DNA of 64,000 nt from Monilinia fructicola. Lineage: Eukaryota > Ascomycota > Leotiomycetes > Helotiales > Sclerotiniaceae. The translations under genes were made by a program, and so were the position numbers. The stretch is taken from assembly GCA_008692225.1 (NCBI GenBank), contig VICG01000008.1:248001-312000 (forward strand), read 5' to 3'. This document shows, one piece after another, positions 11,459-22,110 of the stretch (position 1 is the stretch's first letter; the number at the start of each line of letters is the position of its first letter). The notes below the pieces were generated by a model. It saw only the letters and a program-made list of their open reading frames with translations. It was not told the DNA's origin and did no database searches.

Positions 11459-13535
11459 TTATTGACCGTTGACTTTTGCCTCCAAAATGCTCACTGCATC
11501 GGGTCCTCTCTTTGCTGCTGTGATGGATTGAGGCATTGCAAATCCACCATTTTCCTTTGCAGAATTATCATGATCGAGGTCATGGCTGGTGTTGACAGCC
11601 TGTTTAGCCTTGAGTGGTAATGGTGTTGATGGTCTGCTTGCCACGAACTGTAACCATGTTAGACATGTTAAAGGGAAGGAATATCCGCAGTAGAAAAACT
11701 TACATTTGAAGCCGCACTCAAAAAGAGCAATCAAAGATGACTGAACCACATCCTCATGAATACCCACACCCACACCTTTTGGTTAGAACCTGAAGCGGTA
11801 CATTCGATATACGACGCAGCCTTGACGTTTGTTCCCGCACCAACTGCATGCTCCTTGTAATCTACCACCTCGAGATGAATCCCTAGACTCCTCAAAGCAT
11901 TAGCCAAACTAGAGATGGGCCCATTTCCTAATCCCTTCAATTCATGTTCTTGCCCATCGACAGAAATGACACCTTCGAATCGACGCTTCAAGTTTGTTGT
12001 ATCCTGCGTCTTCCCTGGAAGGGGGGGCACAGGCGAGGCACTTCTATCCGTACTGATAGAGTAATCGACAAGGCTGAATTTTGGATTCTGCTTGAGAAAG
12101 TATGTCTGCTCAAACAAATCTTGAATTTCTTGTGAAAGGAGTTCGCGGCTAAGTTCATCGGCACGCTTTTGAACCACTTTGCTGAAAGCAATTTGTAATC
12201 CTCTGGGAAGATCAAGCTCAAGATTTCTCAAGATAATCCAAGCAGCTCCACCTTTACCACTCTGCGAATTGACACGAATGACCGCTTCGTAAGTACGGCC
12301 AATATCTTGAGGATCGAGAGGAAGGTATGGTACCTCCCAACGGGTGTCATCTCCATGACCTCCCTTCTTGCGAAGTTGGAATCCCTTTTTGATAGCATCC
12401 TGGTGAGAGCCACTGAATGCAGACACAACCAAAGAACCGCCATAGGGTGCTCGTGGGTGGATTGGAATCTTATTACTGATTTCCACAACATGCATAACCC
12501 GTTCAAGATCTGAAAAATCAATCTGGGGATTGATTCCTTGTGTGTACAGATTCAAAGCCAAAGTAACTAGATCCACATTTCCTGTTCTCTCTCCATTGCC
12601 GAATAAACATCCCTCAACTCTGTCCGCTCCAGCCATCTGGGCCAACTCCGCCGCTGCCACGGCACATCCTCGATCGTTATGTGGATGCAAGCTGACGCAA
12701 ACCTTTTCTCTCTCTGAAATGTTTCGACAGAAGTATTCGATTTGGTCCGCGTAGACGTTTGGAGTTGACATTTCGACCGTAGCGGGGAGGTTGAAGATGA
12801 TGGGGTTTTCCTCGGTAGGACCCCACGCCTCCTTGACTGCCTCGCCACACCTGAATCACATATTCAGGTCTGCTATCCGAAAAAGTTTCAGGACTGAACT
12901 CGAAAGCCCATTCTGTACCGGCATGTTCGGGATCATCTTTGGTAATTGATCGAGCATACTTTGCACACCTCACTGCCAATGCCAAGCCCTGTTCTTCATT
13001 CAAGCCAAACACAATTCGCTGGAAGCACTCGCTAGTAGCAAGATAGATATGTAAAATGGCCTTCTTGGCACCCTTGAGTGAGTCAACCGTTCGCTTCATG
13101 AGCTCCTCACGACATGGTGAGAGGACCTGAAGCCAGACATCATCCGGTACGGCGCCAGGAGTTTCCACAAGACGTCTGGTGAAATCGAAATCGGTTTGGG
13201 AGGCAGATGGGAATGAAACTTCAATTTCCTTGTAACCAAGCTCTACCAACATCTTAAAGTAATTCCACTTTTGTTCGCCATCCATAGGGTCGACTAAACT
13301 TTGGTTTCCATCTCTCAAATCTGTGCTGAGCCATCTTGGAGGTTTGTCGAGAGTTTTTGATGGCCACTGTCTCTCTGGTAAATGAATAGGAGGAAATCGC
13401 TTGTATTTTGTTGAGGGATCCTGAAGCCTATAATCAAAAGATGTTAGCATATGGAATTGCAGACTTTCTGGAGAAATTCATGTTGATGTTTTTCTTGTCA
13501 CCATCGTCGTCGTCGTCGATAACTTACATGGGCAT
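11459..13535 (-). CDS. LEU4: 2-isopropylmalate synthase (alpha-IPM synthase)
   Basis: First committed step of leucine synthesis: acetyl-CoA plus 2-oxoisovalerate gives 2-isopropylmalate. Exons 13535-13528, 13427-11704 and 11647-11459. The tiny first exon encodes MPM together with the splice, giving MPMLQDPSTKYKRFPPIHLP, the usual fungal start. Catalytic landmarks: DLRDGNQSL near residue 39, the metal ligands in HPHNDRG near 250 and GNGERTGN near 279. The C-terminal part (from about 440) matches the LeuA allosteric dimer domain, which normally gives leucine feedback. No mitochondrial presequence is evident. As given, the frame is broken three times: one extra G at 12845-12846 (VIQV|CEAVKEAWG), one missing G in the run at about 11762-11765 (VWGVGIHEDVV) and one extra T near 11725-11730 (before SAASN). 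Correcting all three gives a coherent 639-residue protein, so these look like indel errors. Identity is certain; integrity is not. Confidence 0.95.
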
Positions 13536-13894
13536 TTTGGCGAAATCGCGGGGTTGCGTTGATGGCAACTTTTGTAATTTTACTTTTGAAAGATTCGGCT
13601 TTATGGTTGATACGTTTGTTTGTTCTTGTGCCTTTTGATGAAAGAGCAATTGAATAAGCAAGTAAATAAGGAATTGGAGGTATTTGATGCAGAAGTAAAT
13701 CAGATGAGAAGAATAAGAGGGAGGGATGATTTTATAACAATTTGTTAAGAAGATTTATTTATTATTGAGTCACAAAAAAGATTAAAGCTCTCCAGGGCTC
13801 TCCCTCACATGGTCCTGGTGGTCGGTCCATTCACTCTCATTCAGTCCATCAATCAATCAATGGTGACGCTCATTGAATAAATTTTAAGCCGATT

Positions 13895-13904
13895 CCGATT
13901 GCGG
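13895..13904. promoter_or_regulatory. Candidate Leu3/LeuB-type site upstream of LEU4
   Basis: CCGATTGCGG matches the CCG-N4-CGG pattern bound by the Zn2Cys6 activator Leu3 (LeuB in filamentous fungi). It lies 360 bases upstream of the LEU4 start. A CCGATTCCGA near-match overlaps it on the left at 13889-13898. Pattern match only; a 6-base defined pattern can occur by chance. Confidence 0.45.
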
Positions 13905-14005
13905 GGCGAGGGGAAGTTTGCATATTGACCAATCAAAGTAGTTCCCGTCATTTCACCTTAATTTAACCGATTCCATTATGATTTTTTATAGAAAGCTATT
14001 AAGGC

Positions 14006-14023
14006 TACCTACCTAGGTAGGTA
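14006..14023. repeat. 18-bp perfect palindrome TACCTACCTAGGTAGGTA
   Basis: Exact palindrome without spacer, directly abutting the ATTTAT satellite. A related palindromic phrase GTACCTAGGTAC lies at about 18718-18729. Confidence 0.85.
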
Positions 14024-14172
14024 TTTATATTTATATTTATATTTATATTTATATTTATATTTATATTTATATTTATATTTATATTTATATTTATATTTAT
14101 ATTTATATTTATATTATATTCTATTTATATTTATATATTTATATTTATATTTATATTTATATTTATATTTAT
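14023..14172. repeat. Hexanucleotide satellite (ATTTAT)n
   Basis: About 150 bp of near-perfect tandem ATTTAT units with one irregular stretch near 14114-14135. Confidence 0.9.
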
Positions 14173-14327
14173 TATACGGAAATCCTCGTCCTTTGATTCG
14201 ATAGAGATCTAATAATCCTTAAAGCGTTAAATTTTAGATTTCCAAGATTATCCATGGATATACGGAGTATAATTATGTAGCTGTTTACATATCGAGGTGT
14301 CGATACTTTATCGTGCTCATGATCAAC

Positions 14328-14382
14328 ATATATAATAACCTTGGAAACCGTTGAACTTGAGATTTCCAAGGTTATTATATAT
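14328..14382. repeat. 20-bp perfect inverted repeat inside a diverged direct repeat
   Basis: Arms 14328-14347 and 14363-14382 (each reading atatataataaccttggaaa on one strand) are perfectly complementary with a 15-base spacer. The right arm and what follows (GATTTCCAAGGTTAT... GCTATTTACGTATTGAT) is also a diverged direct copy of 14236-14296 (GATTTCCAAGATTAT... GCTGTTTACATAT). This suggests remains of a small inverted-repeat element. Confidence 0.75.
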
Positions 14383-15125
14383 AGCTATTTACGTATTGAT
14401 CCCTTGCTTTTCACGCCCAGTAGAAAAAAGGCTTTACGAAGAGAATTTCTTTTTCTATTTACGTATTGATGCATTGATTGATGTATTGATGTGTTTGCTT
14501 GTTTACTTGTCCATTATACTCAAATACTTTGCCTTCACGGCTTCACAGCAGTAGCCCCCCCCCCAACCCCCCGGAGGGCCAGTGGTGCGTATTTCTAAAG
14601 GTCAGTCGGTGTCAGTAGATCACAAGATTTATCACTAAATATCATCCATGAATATAAATATACATAGGTTCAAACGATTCAATTAAAGTAAAAGAAGACC
14701 AACTATCAACAATTGACTATCCTATCCTGTCCTATCCTATCCATGGCAATGCCTTTCTATTTCAATATCCTAACTCCCTGCTAAAAGCGAAATCAGATCT
14801 CCTCTCTTTCTCTCTCTCACTCTCTCATAGTCCTCGTTTTCACTCTCTTTCTTTCATGCAGTCATGATATAGATTTTATATACAAGTGTAGCTTGTGATC
14901 TGATATGTTTCGGTATGGTCGGGTAATATAGTACAAAGCCCTCCCCATTCATCAATAGAAGAGATTATTATGTCCGAGAATCGAAGAAGGAAATACGACC
15001 CATCCACTTGCTCTTCACCCATTTGGCTTGCCATATCTTAGGTTCTGTGATCCTCTCGCTGGATGGATTCTTCTTGGTATTTGAAAGGTCCGTGGGAAAA
15101 ATGTGTCCCAAGATATCACTCCATA

Positions 15126-16976
15126 TCACCAAGTGAAACTCTCCTCGATAAAGTCCACAACTCCATCTTCCTGGACTTCTCTCACGGCCTCTCTTATGCT
15201 ATCCTGTAAAGCTCCTGGTCCACAAACCGTTACGCACATGGCGCCTATTTGCTCCCTGACTTCTGACTGCAGCAACAGATTGATATTGGGCCGACCGGGC
15301 AACATTTGCACCGTCGCACTCGGGGAATGAATCTCCTTGGGATTCTTGGGTTTCGTGACGAAAAGCTTGATGGTGAGGATATCGCGACGTCCTTGCATCC
15401 GTAGGATTTCATCCATCCAAGGTCGGACCCATTCGAGATGTTCGACGTCACGGATGATCCAAACGAGGAGAACTTTTTTCGTGGCAATGGTACCATCATT
15501 GAAACCTTGGATGAGATGTTGAACGTAAGGAATTTGGTGAGTAATCCCGGAGGAGCCGGCGAAAAGGACCGCGTGACCGTAGGAATCAAGGGAATGGTGG
15601 CCAGCATATGGTCCTTCAAAAGCCGCTTTCAGTTTCAACGCACGTGGACTCTCAAGTTTGGCCGCGTCGAAGAGACGACGAGTCAACCCCGTTTGGGCGT
15701 GGATGACAAAGCTGATATCGGTCGTTTGTCGTTCGAGAAGCAGTTTCTTCTCGTTGCTTGGGAGTTCATCGGGCAAGAGTGGGCGGTGTGCAACCCAAGC
15801 AATGGAGAAGGGATGCGACTCCCAAAAATTGAGCTTTTCAAAACGAAGATACGCGTGGGATCCGGGCTTGACGTGAAGTTTCTTGGGAAGGTGCATGGTG
15901 ACCCGGCAGGCATCTCCGGGCATCGCTTCTATGGACGCGGTGGTCCATCCTTTGGTACTGTAGTTGCACCAGGCCAGGCGAACCAATCTGAAGACACGAT
16001 CGGCGACCCAGAGGAAGGCAACGGCGCGAATGTAAGGTTTCTGGGGGAGATCGGGAATATCGCAATGAATCCACACACCGGCGATGGCGACGGCGGCGAG
16101 GATGATATGAACGTTGAGAAAGGTTTCGTAGAAAGCGTGGCGAACTGGCGATGGCGAGGTGAGGAGAATGAAGACAAAGGCCGCGGTGCCTACCATTCCA
16201 TACGAGCAGAACGGATCGTGCATAAGTTTATCCCACACGCCGGAGAACCCTGTATCCGCATGCTGGACATATGCCCAACATGACGTGTGGACCAGAGACT
16301 CTAACACGACTATCCTTCCCATCCATCGATGCAATAAGTTGTAGGTATCGAAACTAATCTGAAGCCATCCAATGAGGGGATTGTTGCGTCCGGCCAGGAT
16401 CACTAGTGCGATCATGTTACACACGGCAAGGACACCTGATCGCCCTCTCAACTCGGCTACAACCGAGTACTGATTCTCTCTGCTGTAATCCAGGACCAGG
16501 GTGTAGGCGACATTCATCGACAGATAAACGATCAAGAGGAGTGCATGCCATCTGGATGGAAGGGTTCCCATGTTCACGGCCGACGACAACTTGAACTCTC
16601 GGTTGTGACGTTTACTCCATAGAGGCGCATATAACAAATGCTTCTTGACTTTCCACCAACTCGATCTATTCAACTGGAAATATCTTTGTTGGTTCGCGTT
16701 GCTATTCATCCCTGTCATATGTCGTATATGCGACTGCGCTCGATGCAACATCCTGAAGACAAGGATGCTCATTGCCATGATTCCTAAGCACCACCACAAA
16801 ACATCTCGTAAAAGGTCATTGACATTCTGGTTGACTCCATTCAAATCGGTAGCGAACAATCCTATGGTGTTGGTAGGTTGTGCAGTGGCCTCGGTTGCGG
16901 TGACATCTTGTAAAGTTGTGGATGTCGCACTGGTTACTGCGGCCCTGCGCAGAACATCGAGGGACCCCATGTCCAT
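15126..16976 (-). CDS. Ferric/cupric-chelate reductase (FRE family, NOX-like flavocytochrome)
   Basis: Plasma-membrane or vacuolar transmembrane reductase passing electrons from cytosolic NADPH through FAD and two hemes to extracellular Fe(III) or Cu(II), feeding high-affinity iron uptake. Single exon, 616 residues, no frame defects. A hydrophobic helix near 58-78 precedes the ferric-reductase membrane domain (about 140-335). Candidate heme histidines: H216 (LLHRWMG), H230 (ESLVH), H290 (FLNVH) and H304 (VWIH), two pairs each spaced by 13 residues as expected. FAD-binding: HPFSIA at 388-393. NAD-binding: GPYAGHH near 455, GSSGITH near 474 and CGPGALQD near 585. The C-terminus EESFTW is typical. 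The first ATG is followed by a second Met at codon 3, so the start is uncertain by two codons. Physiological metal and membrane are inferred from the family. A plus-strand frame opposite it is a shadow. Confidence 0.93.
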   Translation of the reverse strand: MDMGSLDVLRRAAVTSATSTTLQDVTATEATAQPTNTIGLFATDLNGVNQNVNDLLRDVLWWCLGIMAMSILVFRMLHRAQSHIRHMTGMNSNANQQRYFQLNRSSWWKVKKHLLYAPLWSKRHNREFKLSSAVNMGTLPSRWHALLLIVYLSMNVAYTLVLDYSRENQYSVVAELRGRSGVLAVCNMIALVILAGRNNPLIGWLQISFDTYNLLHRWMGRIVVLESLVHTSCWAYVQHADTGFSGVWDKLMHDPFCSYGMVGTAAFVFILLTSPSPVRHAFYETFLNVHIILAAVAIAGVWIHCDIPDLPQKPYIRAVAFLWVADRVFRLVRLAWCNYSTKGWTTASIEAMPGDACRVTMHLPKKLHVKPGSHAYLRFEKLNFWESHPFSIAWVAHRPLLPDELPSNEKKLLLERQTTDISFVIHAQTGLTRRLFDAAKLESPRALKLKAAFEGPYAGHHSLDSYGHAVLFAGSSGITHQIPYVQHLIQGFNDGTIATKKVLLVWIIRDVEHLEWVRPWMDEILRMQGRRDILTIKLFVTKPKNPKEIHSPSATVQMLPGRPNINLLLQSEVREQIGAMCVTVCGPGALQDSIREAVREVQEDGVVDFIEESFTW

Positions 16977-17540
16977 GTCGATATAAATTTTTGTTTGTAT
17001 ACCGAGTATTGTTGTGCTGTTTGTATTGTTTGAAACGAATGTGGGATTGTGTATTGCCTGTTGTCTGAAACTATGTAGACGTGCAAGTATGAGTATGTAG
17101 TAAAATCTATATAGACGCCGTTGGTTGGTAAATGGTTCGGGGTTGTGGTATCTGGTCGTTGGTTCTCTAGGATTCGAGATTCTAAGACAGACGTTCGAGA
17201 AGGGAATGAATGATATCTACTTACGTTAAATATGGAGTCGAGAATAGATTGTCTTGTTATTGTTCTCTATTGTATTATTCGCTTGGTGATTCTCGATCTA
17301 TTGTTCTTGGTTGGGGGAACAAAGGTGGGTGTAACGTCAATAAGGGGCCATGCTACAAGAGCTCTTTGTTTCCCAAGATGTTCTTGATATGAAAGAATGA
17401 TTCAAGAATAGAAACGAGTGGATGAGTATCAACTAATGATCAACTCGTAATAATGAGCGTGAGGGTGAGAGTGAGAGTGAGAGTGAGTGAAAGCGAGAGT
17501 GAATTGAATGTGAGAGCAAGAGTGAGTGTGAATGGGCGAC

Positions 17541-17588
17541 GAGGAGGAGGAGGAGGAGGAGGAGGAGGAGGAGGAGGAGGAGGAGGAG
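17541..17588. repeat. (GAG)n trinucleotide repeat
   Basis: Sixteen near-perfect GAG units; preceded at 17459-17490 by GAGAGTGA-like units. Confidence 0.9.
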
Positions 17589-18338
17589 TTGGAGGAGTTG
17601 GAGATTGAGAAATAATGATTTGACAAATCAAAGCGATAATAGATTTAGTCCCCAGGACTGGATAGATTGACTGGTTGGAATTATGGAAGGCCAAAATAAA
17701 CTTAAAAAATAAGTTTTAATTGACTTGTAAGAATCAATGAATGAATGAATGGATGAATAAATAAATATGGACAAACAATTAAATCAATGAGCGGAAATAG
17801 ATAAATCCTGAAAAAGAATGACTGGGCTTCTTTGTTTTTAAAATGAAGATCTTTCGAGAGGAACTAAAAAAGAAGATCAAGACAAATGAGCAACTGGGCA
17901 AAAGATCAAAAGATCAAAAAATGCAAAGACCAAGGGACAACAAGACGAATAAGTACAGAGAGAGTATAATGAAGGTGGAAGAGAAGATCTGGTGGACGGG
18001 CGAACCCTGATAATAAAAGAATTTGATGGAGTATTAATTTTTGGGCTGTGTTGGTCTTGGTATGAGGAAAGAGGAATTAATAATAGTTAGATGATATTAT
18101 GATTATAATTATTATTGTTATTATTATGATTATTATTATTATAATTTATTATTATTGTTGTTATTATGATTTATTATTATTGTTATTATTATGATTTATT
18201 ATTTTTATTATTATAATCTGTTGATTTATTGATTTAATTATTATTAGTATGGGAAAAGAAGCTTAATTAGGTAATTATGGGTAGGTATGGGTAGCTGGAC
18301 GTAGGTAGTGCAGTAGAGGATAGTAAGTAGTCAGGTAA

Positions 18339-18402
<64 letters not shown>
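18339..18402. repeat. (AAT)n repeat
   Basis: About 21 perfect AAT units. Confidence 0.95.
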
Positions 18403-18432
18403 GGAAGGAAGGTATGAGGGGGTATGGGTATG

Positions 18433-18435
<3 letters not shown>

Positions 18436-18478
<43 letters not shown>
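18436..18478. repeat. (GA)n dinucleotide repeat
   Basis: About 21 perfect GA units. Confidence 0.95.
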
Positions 18479-18481
<3 letters not shown>

Positions 18482-18611
18482 TCGAGTATAGATGAGTATA
18501 GATGGGTAGTATGGGTAGTATGGGTAGTTTGACTACCGCGTAGTATGAGTAGTTTGAATGGATAGTATGAATAGATAGATAGATAGTATGGATGGATGGA
18601 TGGATACCGAT

Positions 18612-19275
18612 ACTATAGTATAAGTGATGAATAGTCCTCGAGTATTAAATTACTATTTAATAAATAACATTAATAGGGAATATTAAATAAATGAATACTT
18701 TGTTTAGTAGTAAAAAGTACCTAGGTACCTACACGTAATATTGTATTTGTATTATATAATAATGTAATTTGATATTATAATAGGTTTAAAGTATTATATT
18801 AATATTATTTATATTTTATAAAGTATTAACTAAAGACTTTATTAAGGAGGAAATATTAATACATTTATAAATATTAGATATATAAGATTTTATTATATAT
18901 AAAATTTAAAAATTTAAATTATATAAAGTATTTAAATAAGTACTCGAGTAGAGTAAAATAATATAATAATAATAATAAATACTAATACTATAGTATAAAT
19001 AATAGATAATCCTTATGAATTAAATTATTATTAATAAATAATATTAATAGAGAATATTAAATAAATAATTAATTTATTTAATAATAACAAGTATTTATAT
19101 ATAATATTATATTCGTATTATATAATTATATAATTTAATACTATAATAGATTAAAGTATTAAATAAAGACTCTATTGAAAAAGAAATATTAATATATTTA
19201 CAAGTATTAGATATATAAGATTTTACTATATATAGAATTCGAATTCTAAAGTATATAGAGTATTTAGATATAATA
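18612..19275. repeat. Diverged tandem duplication, unit about 375 bp
   Basis: Unit 1 (about 18612-18935) and unit 2 (about 18988-19275) align along their length: both open with ACTATAGTATAA, share AATATTAAATAAAT, a TTGTATTATATAAT-like phrase, AAAGACT(T/C)TATT and ATTAGATATATAAGATTTTA. Many differences are transitions and unit 2 is the more AT-rich. Neither unit shows coding potential. Confidence 0.75.
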
Positions 19276-20039
19276 TTAGTAATATTAGTATTAGTATTAG
19301 TAATAACTTAGATGAGTAAACTCTTTTTCTAATCGTGGATCCTGATCTTGGAGTTGAGCGCCGAAGATTGAATGGATGAATGGATGGATGGATGGACGGA
19401 TGGATGAAACGTGAATCAGATATATTGCAGTGTTATATCAATCAAAAGATGTTCTCGTGGGAATTCCATGCAGGGTCATCAACAGAACAATATCCTTTGC
19501 GAATAGCTTCGAATTTCGAAACGAAAGCCTGCCTACAATCTCTAGTACATGCCTTGAAGAGAACGAGAAGATACATTTCAACCACCTCTCCTCCTCCTTA
19601 CCCTAGTTCTAGGTAATGAATGAAACAAGGTTTAATTGTCTTGGGATGAGGATGATGGTGAATGGTGGTGAAGAGGAATAATAGGTATACCTGGGTAATC
19701 TATAGATACTCGAGTAAATATAATTCATAACTTAATATAATAATCTATATATATTTGTATTTAGATATATATATATATATATTTACTATATAAAATATTT
19801 AAAAGACTTTTATTTAAAAATACTTAAGTATATATTATATATTACTAATGAATAAATATAATAGGTATCTATAAATATAATTATATTTATTTACTTTATA
19901 ATATAATTATATTTATTTACTTTATAATATAATTATATATCTATCTATCTAATAGATATCAAAAAGAGAGTAAATAGAAAAAGTAGAAAATAATTAGCTA
20001 TTTTAGTATAAATAAGTAATAAGAATTATAATAATAATG

Positions 20040-20074
<35 letters not shown>

Positions 20075-20242
20075 AAGATACTTCTATTAGTTCTCTCCGT
20101 ATTCATTCATTTTCTCTTTTAAATAATACTTTTGGACTAAATTGAATTACTGACTAGGTATACGAGTACATCCATATTGATGTATTGATTTATTCTACCC
20201 ATCTAAGTAATTTACGCTCCACTCACTGTCTATCTACGGAGT

Positions 20243-20299
20243 AGTATCGAGTAAGTACAGTATCGAGTATCGGGTATCGAGTATCGAGTATCGAGTATC
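20243..20299. repeat. (GTATCGA)n heptanucleotide repeat
   Basis: Imperfect 7-bp tandem units, most regular at 20270-20298. Confidence 0.8.
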
Positions 20300-21984
20300 T
20301 ATCTAGGATTGCCCAGATATTAACTTCATTTCTAACAAAGCCGCAAGAGAAGAAAATCACTTGAGTGATGATGGATGGGATGGACGGGATGGATGGGATG
20401 GATGATGAGATTCACTGGTCCTGTACAGAGGTAATTAATTTGAAGAGGATGAATGGTGGTACTGTAGTCCATTCATATCAAATCCCTGATTCACATCCTT
20501 CCCTTCTCTCCTCCTCTCTCCTCCTCCCTCTCCTCTCTTCCCTTCTCGTCTTTTGTCACCCATCAACCAATACACAGTACACAAACGAAACGTCGTCCAT
20601 CCATCCATCCATCCATCCATTCGTCCATTCATTCATTATTACTTCTTTCTTGGGTCTTCGGAATCAGGACCGAATACGGTCTGGGATAATGGGCCTGTCA
20701 TTTAATCTGGTTCGAATATAAGCATTATTCTTACATGCTTTAACCTACGAAGATCCGTGTTCAAGCAGGTACAGTACCAGACTCGGAAATTGATATGCAT
20801 ACGGGAGTACCATGGACCATGGGGCAAGAAAGAAGAAAAGATATTCCATACGGTCTGTCCGGAGTAAGTATGGATGCGTGCATGCTTTGAGCACCAATGA
20901 ATCCAACCATCATGGTGGCTAATGATCAAAGACAATGAACAATTGGTTGAGAGAAAAGAAGGGAAGAAAGAAGCAGAGCGAGGCAATGCAAGGCAATGCA
21001 AGGCAATGCAAGGCAAATTCTGCAAGATCCTTTTCTGATTGGTTTCAATCTTTTCAATCTTTTGAATCTCTTGAAAGTTGAAACGGATTATTAATTCATC
21101 ATCTTACTGTACTCTGTATTGGATAAGACGATACCGCTTGTTTTCAAGGTTTGCGATCCACTTCAGGGGTAAACTTTCATAAAGACAGTACTTTGTACAG
21201 TACAGTACCCAGATGAGACCGGTCGGATTTTGACTGCATCATAAATATCATGATACATCCTTGGATGCCATTCTTTTACCGGGTCGGGGGTCTACAGTAT
21301 TCACGAAAAGAGATGAATAAATGAACAAGTCCAGAGCGAGACGCTTCAAGGGGAAAAGAGTTTAAAAGGCCTTAAAGCTCAAAGTAGATATATACTTCCG
21401 ATGCAAAGAAAGCGGTTGGTTGTCGATTACGAGTACATGTCAACTGTCCCTCTTTCGATGCCATGATGAGACCACCTGGGCACAACTTTCAACTAAGTGT
21501 CTGTGAGTTCTTTCATCTGCCATGGATAACACATTATTGACAGCGCTTCGAAGGTTTGGTGGCTTTTATGCTTTTCCTAACGGGGTTTATAATTGAGGGT
21601 ATTGCTATTCTAAACACAACAGTGACCACATACTTGCGGTATCCCTAGACCATCATCGATCATGATTCGCTTTATGACTGAGGCTGTTTTGCATACGCCA
21701 GCTAGCTAGATACAGTATCGGTACGTGAGTCAATGGCATCATCGTCGTATAGAATTCAATACCGTCATCCGGGTCATGCATCAGGCTATGATCATGATCA
21801 AGAATATCATGCCAGATCCAAGCCTTCCAAGACCAACAGAAGGGACCAAGGCTACGTTTTCTCTTGTATTGACTCACCTCCCCTTCCGCTCCTTCCAGCC
21901 ATACATACGACAATACGAAGTGCAGCAGAAAACGATCGTTGATCCAAGTGAGCTATTTTCCTGACCTAGTTATATTGCAATCAT

Positions 21985-22110
21985 CGATTTGACGGGATTC
22001 CCAGGCAGATGACGGCATGCACTCGCTCTGTAGTTGAACGTTTCATTCGATTCGACGGTATTCCCAAGTAGATGACGGCATGCCCTCGCACTGTACTTGA
22101 ACGTTTCATT
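21985..22110. repeat. 63-bp tandem duplication
   Basis: Units 21985-22047 and 22048-22110 have equal length and differ at only about nine positions. Each contains the phrase AGATGACGGCATGC and ends GAACGTTTCATT. They are followed directly by a TACGGAGTA word (22117). Confidence 0.9.

Larger units (their letters stand above)
13536..15125. other. Spacer between ferric reductase and LEU4 genes
   Basis: Holds the LEU4 promoter (about 13536-13990) and the region downstream of the ferric reductase (about 14570-15125). Between them lie a palindrome, an ATTTAT satellite and inverted repeats, listed separately. A C-run with CCCCAACCCCCC lies near 14555. No gene recognised. Confidence 0.5.

Noticed and set aside
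15438..16283. 281-codon open frame opposite the ferric reductase
   Set aside because: Lies antisense within a fully conserved flavocytochrome gene; the protein has no motif and is a shadow frame.
17429..17694. Poly-Ser and poly-Pro frames
   Set aside because: Generated by the GAG and GAGTGA repeats read on the minus strand.
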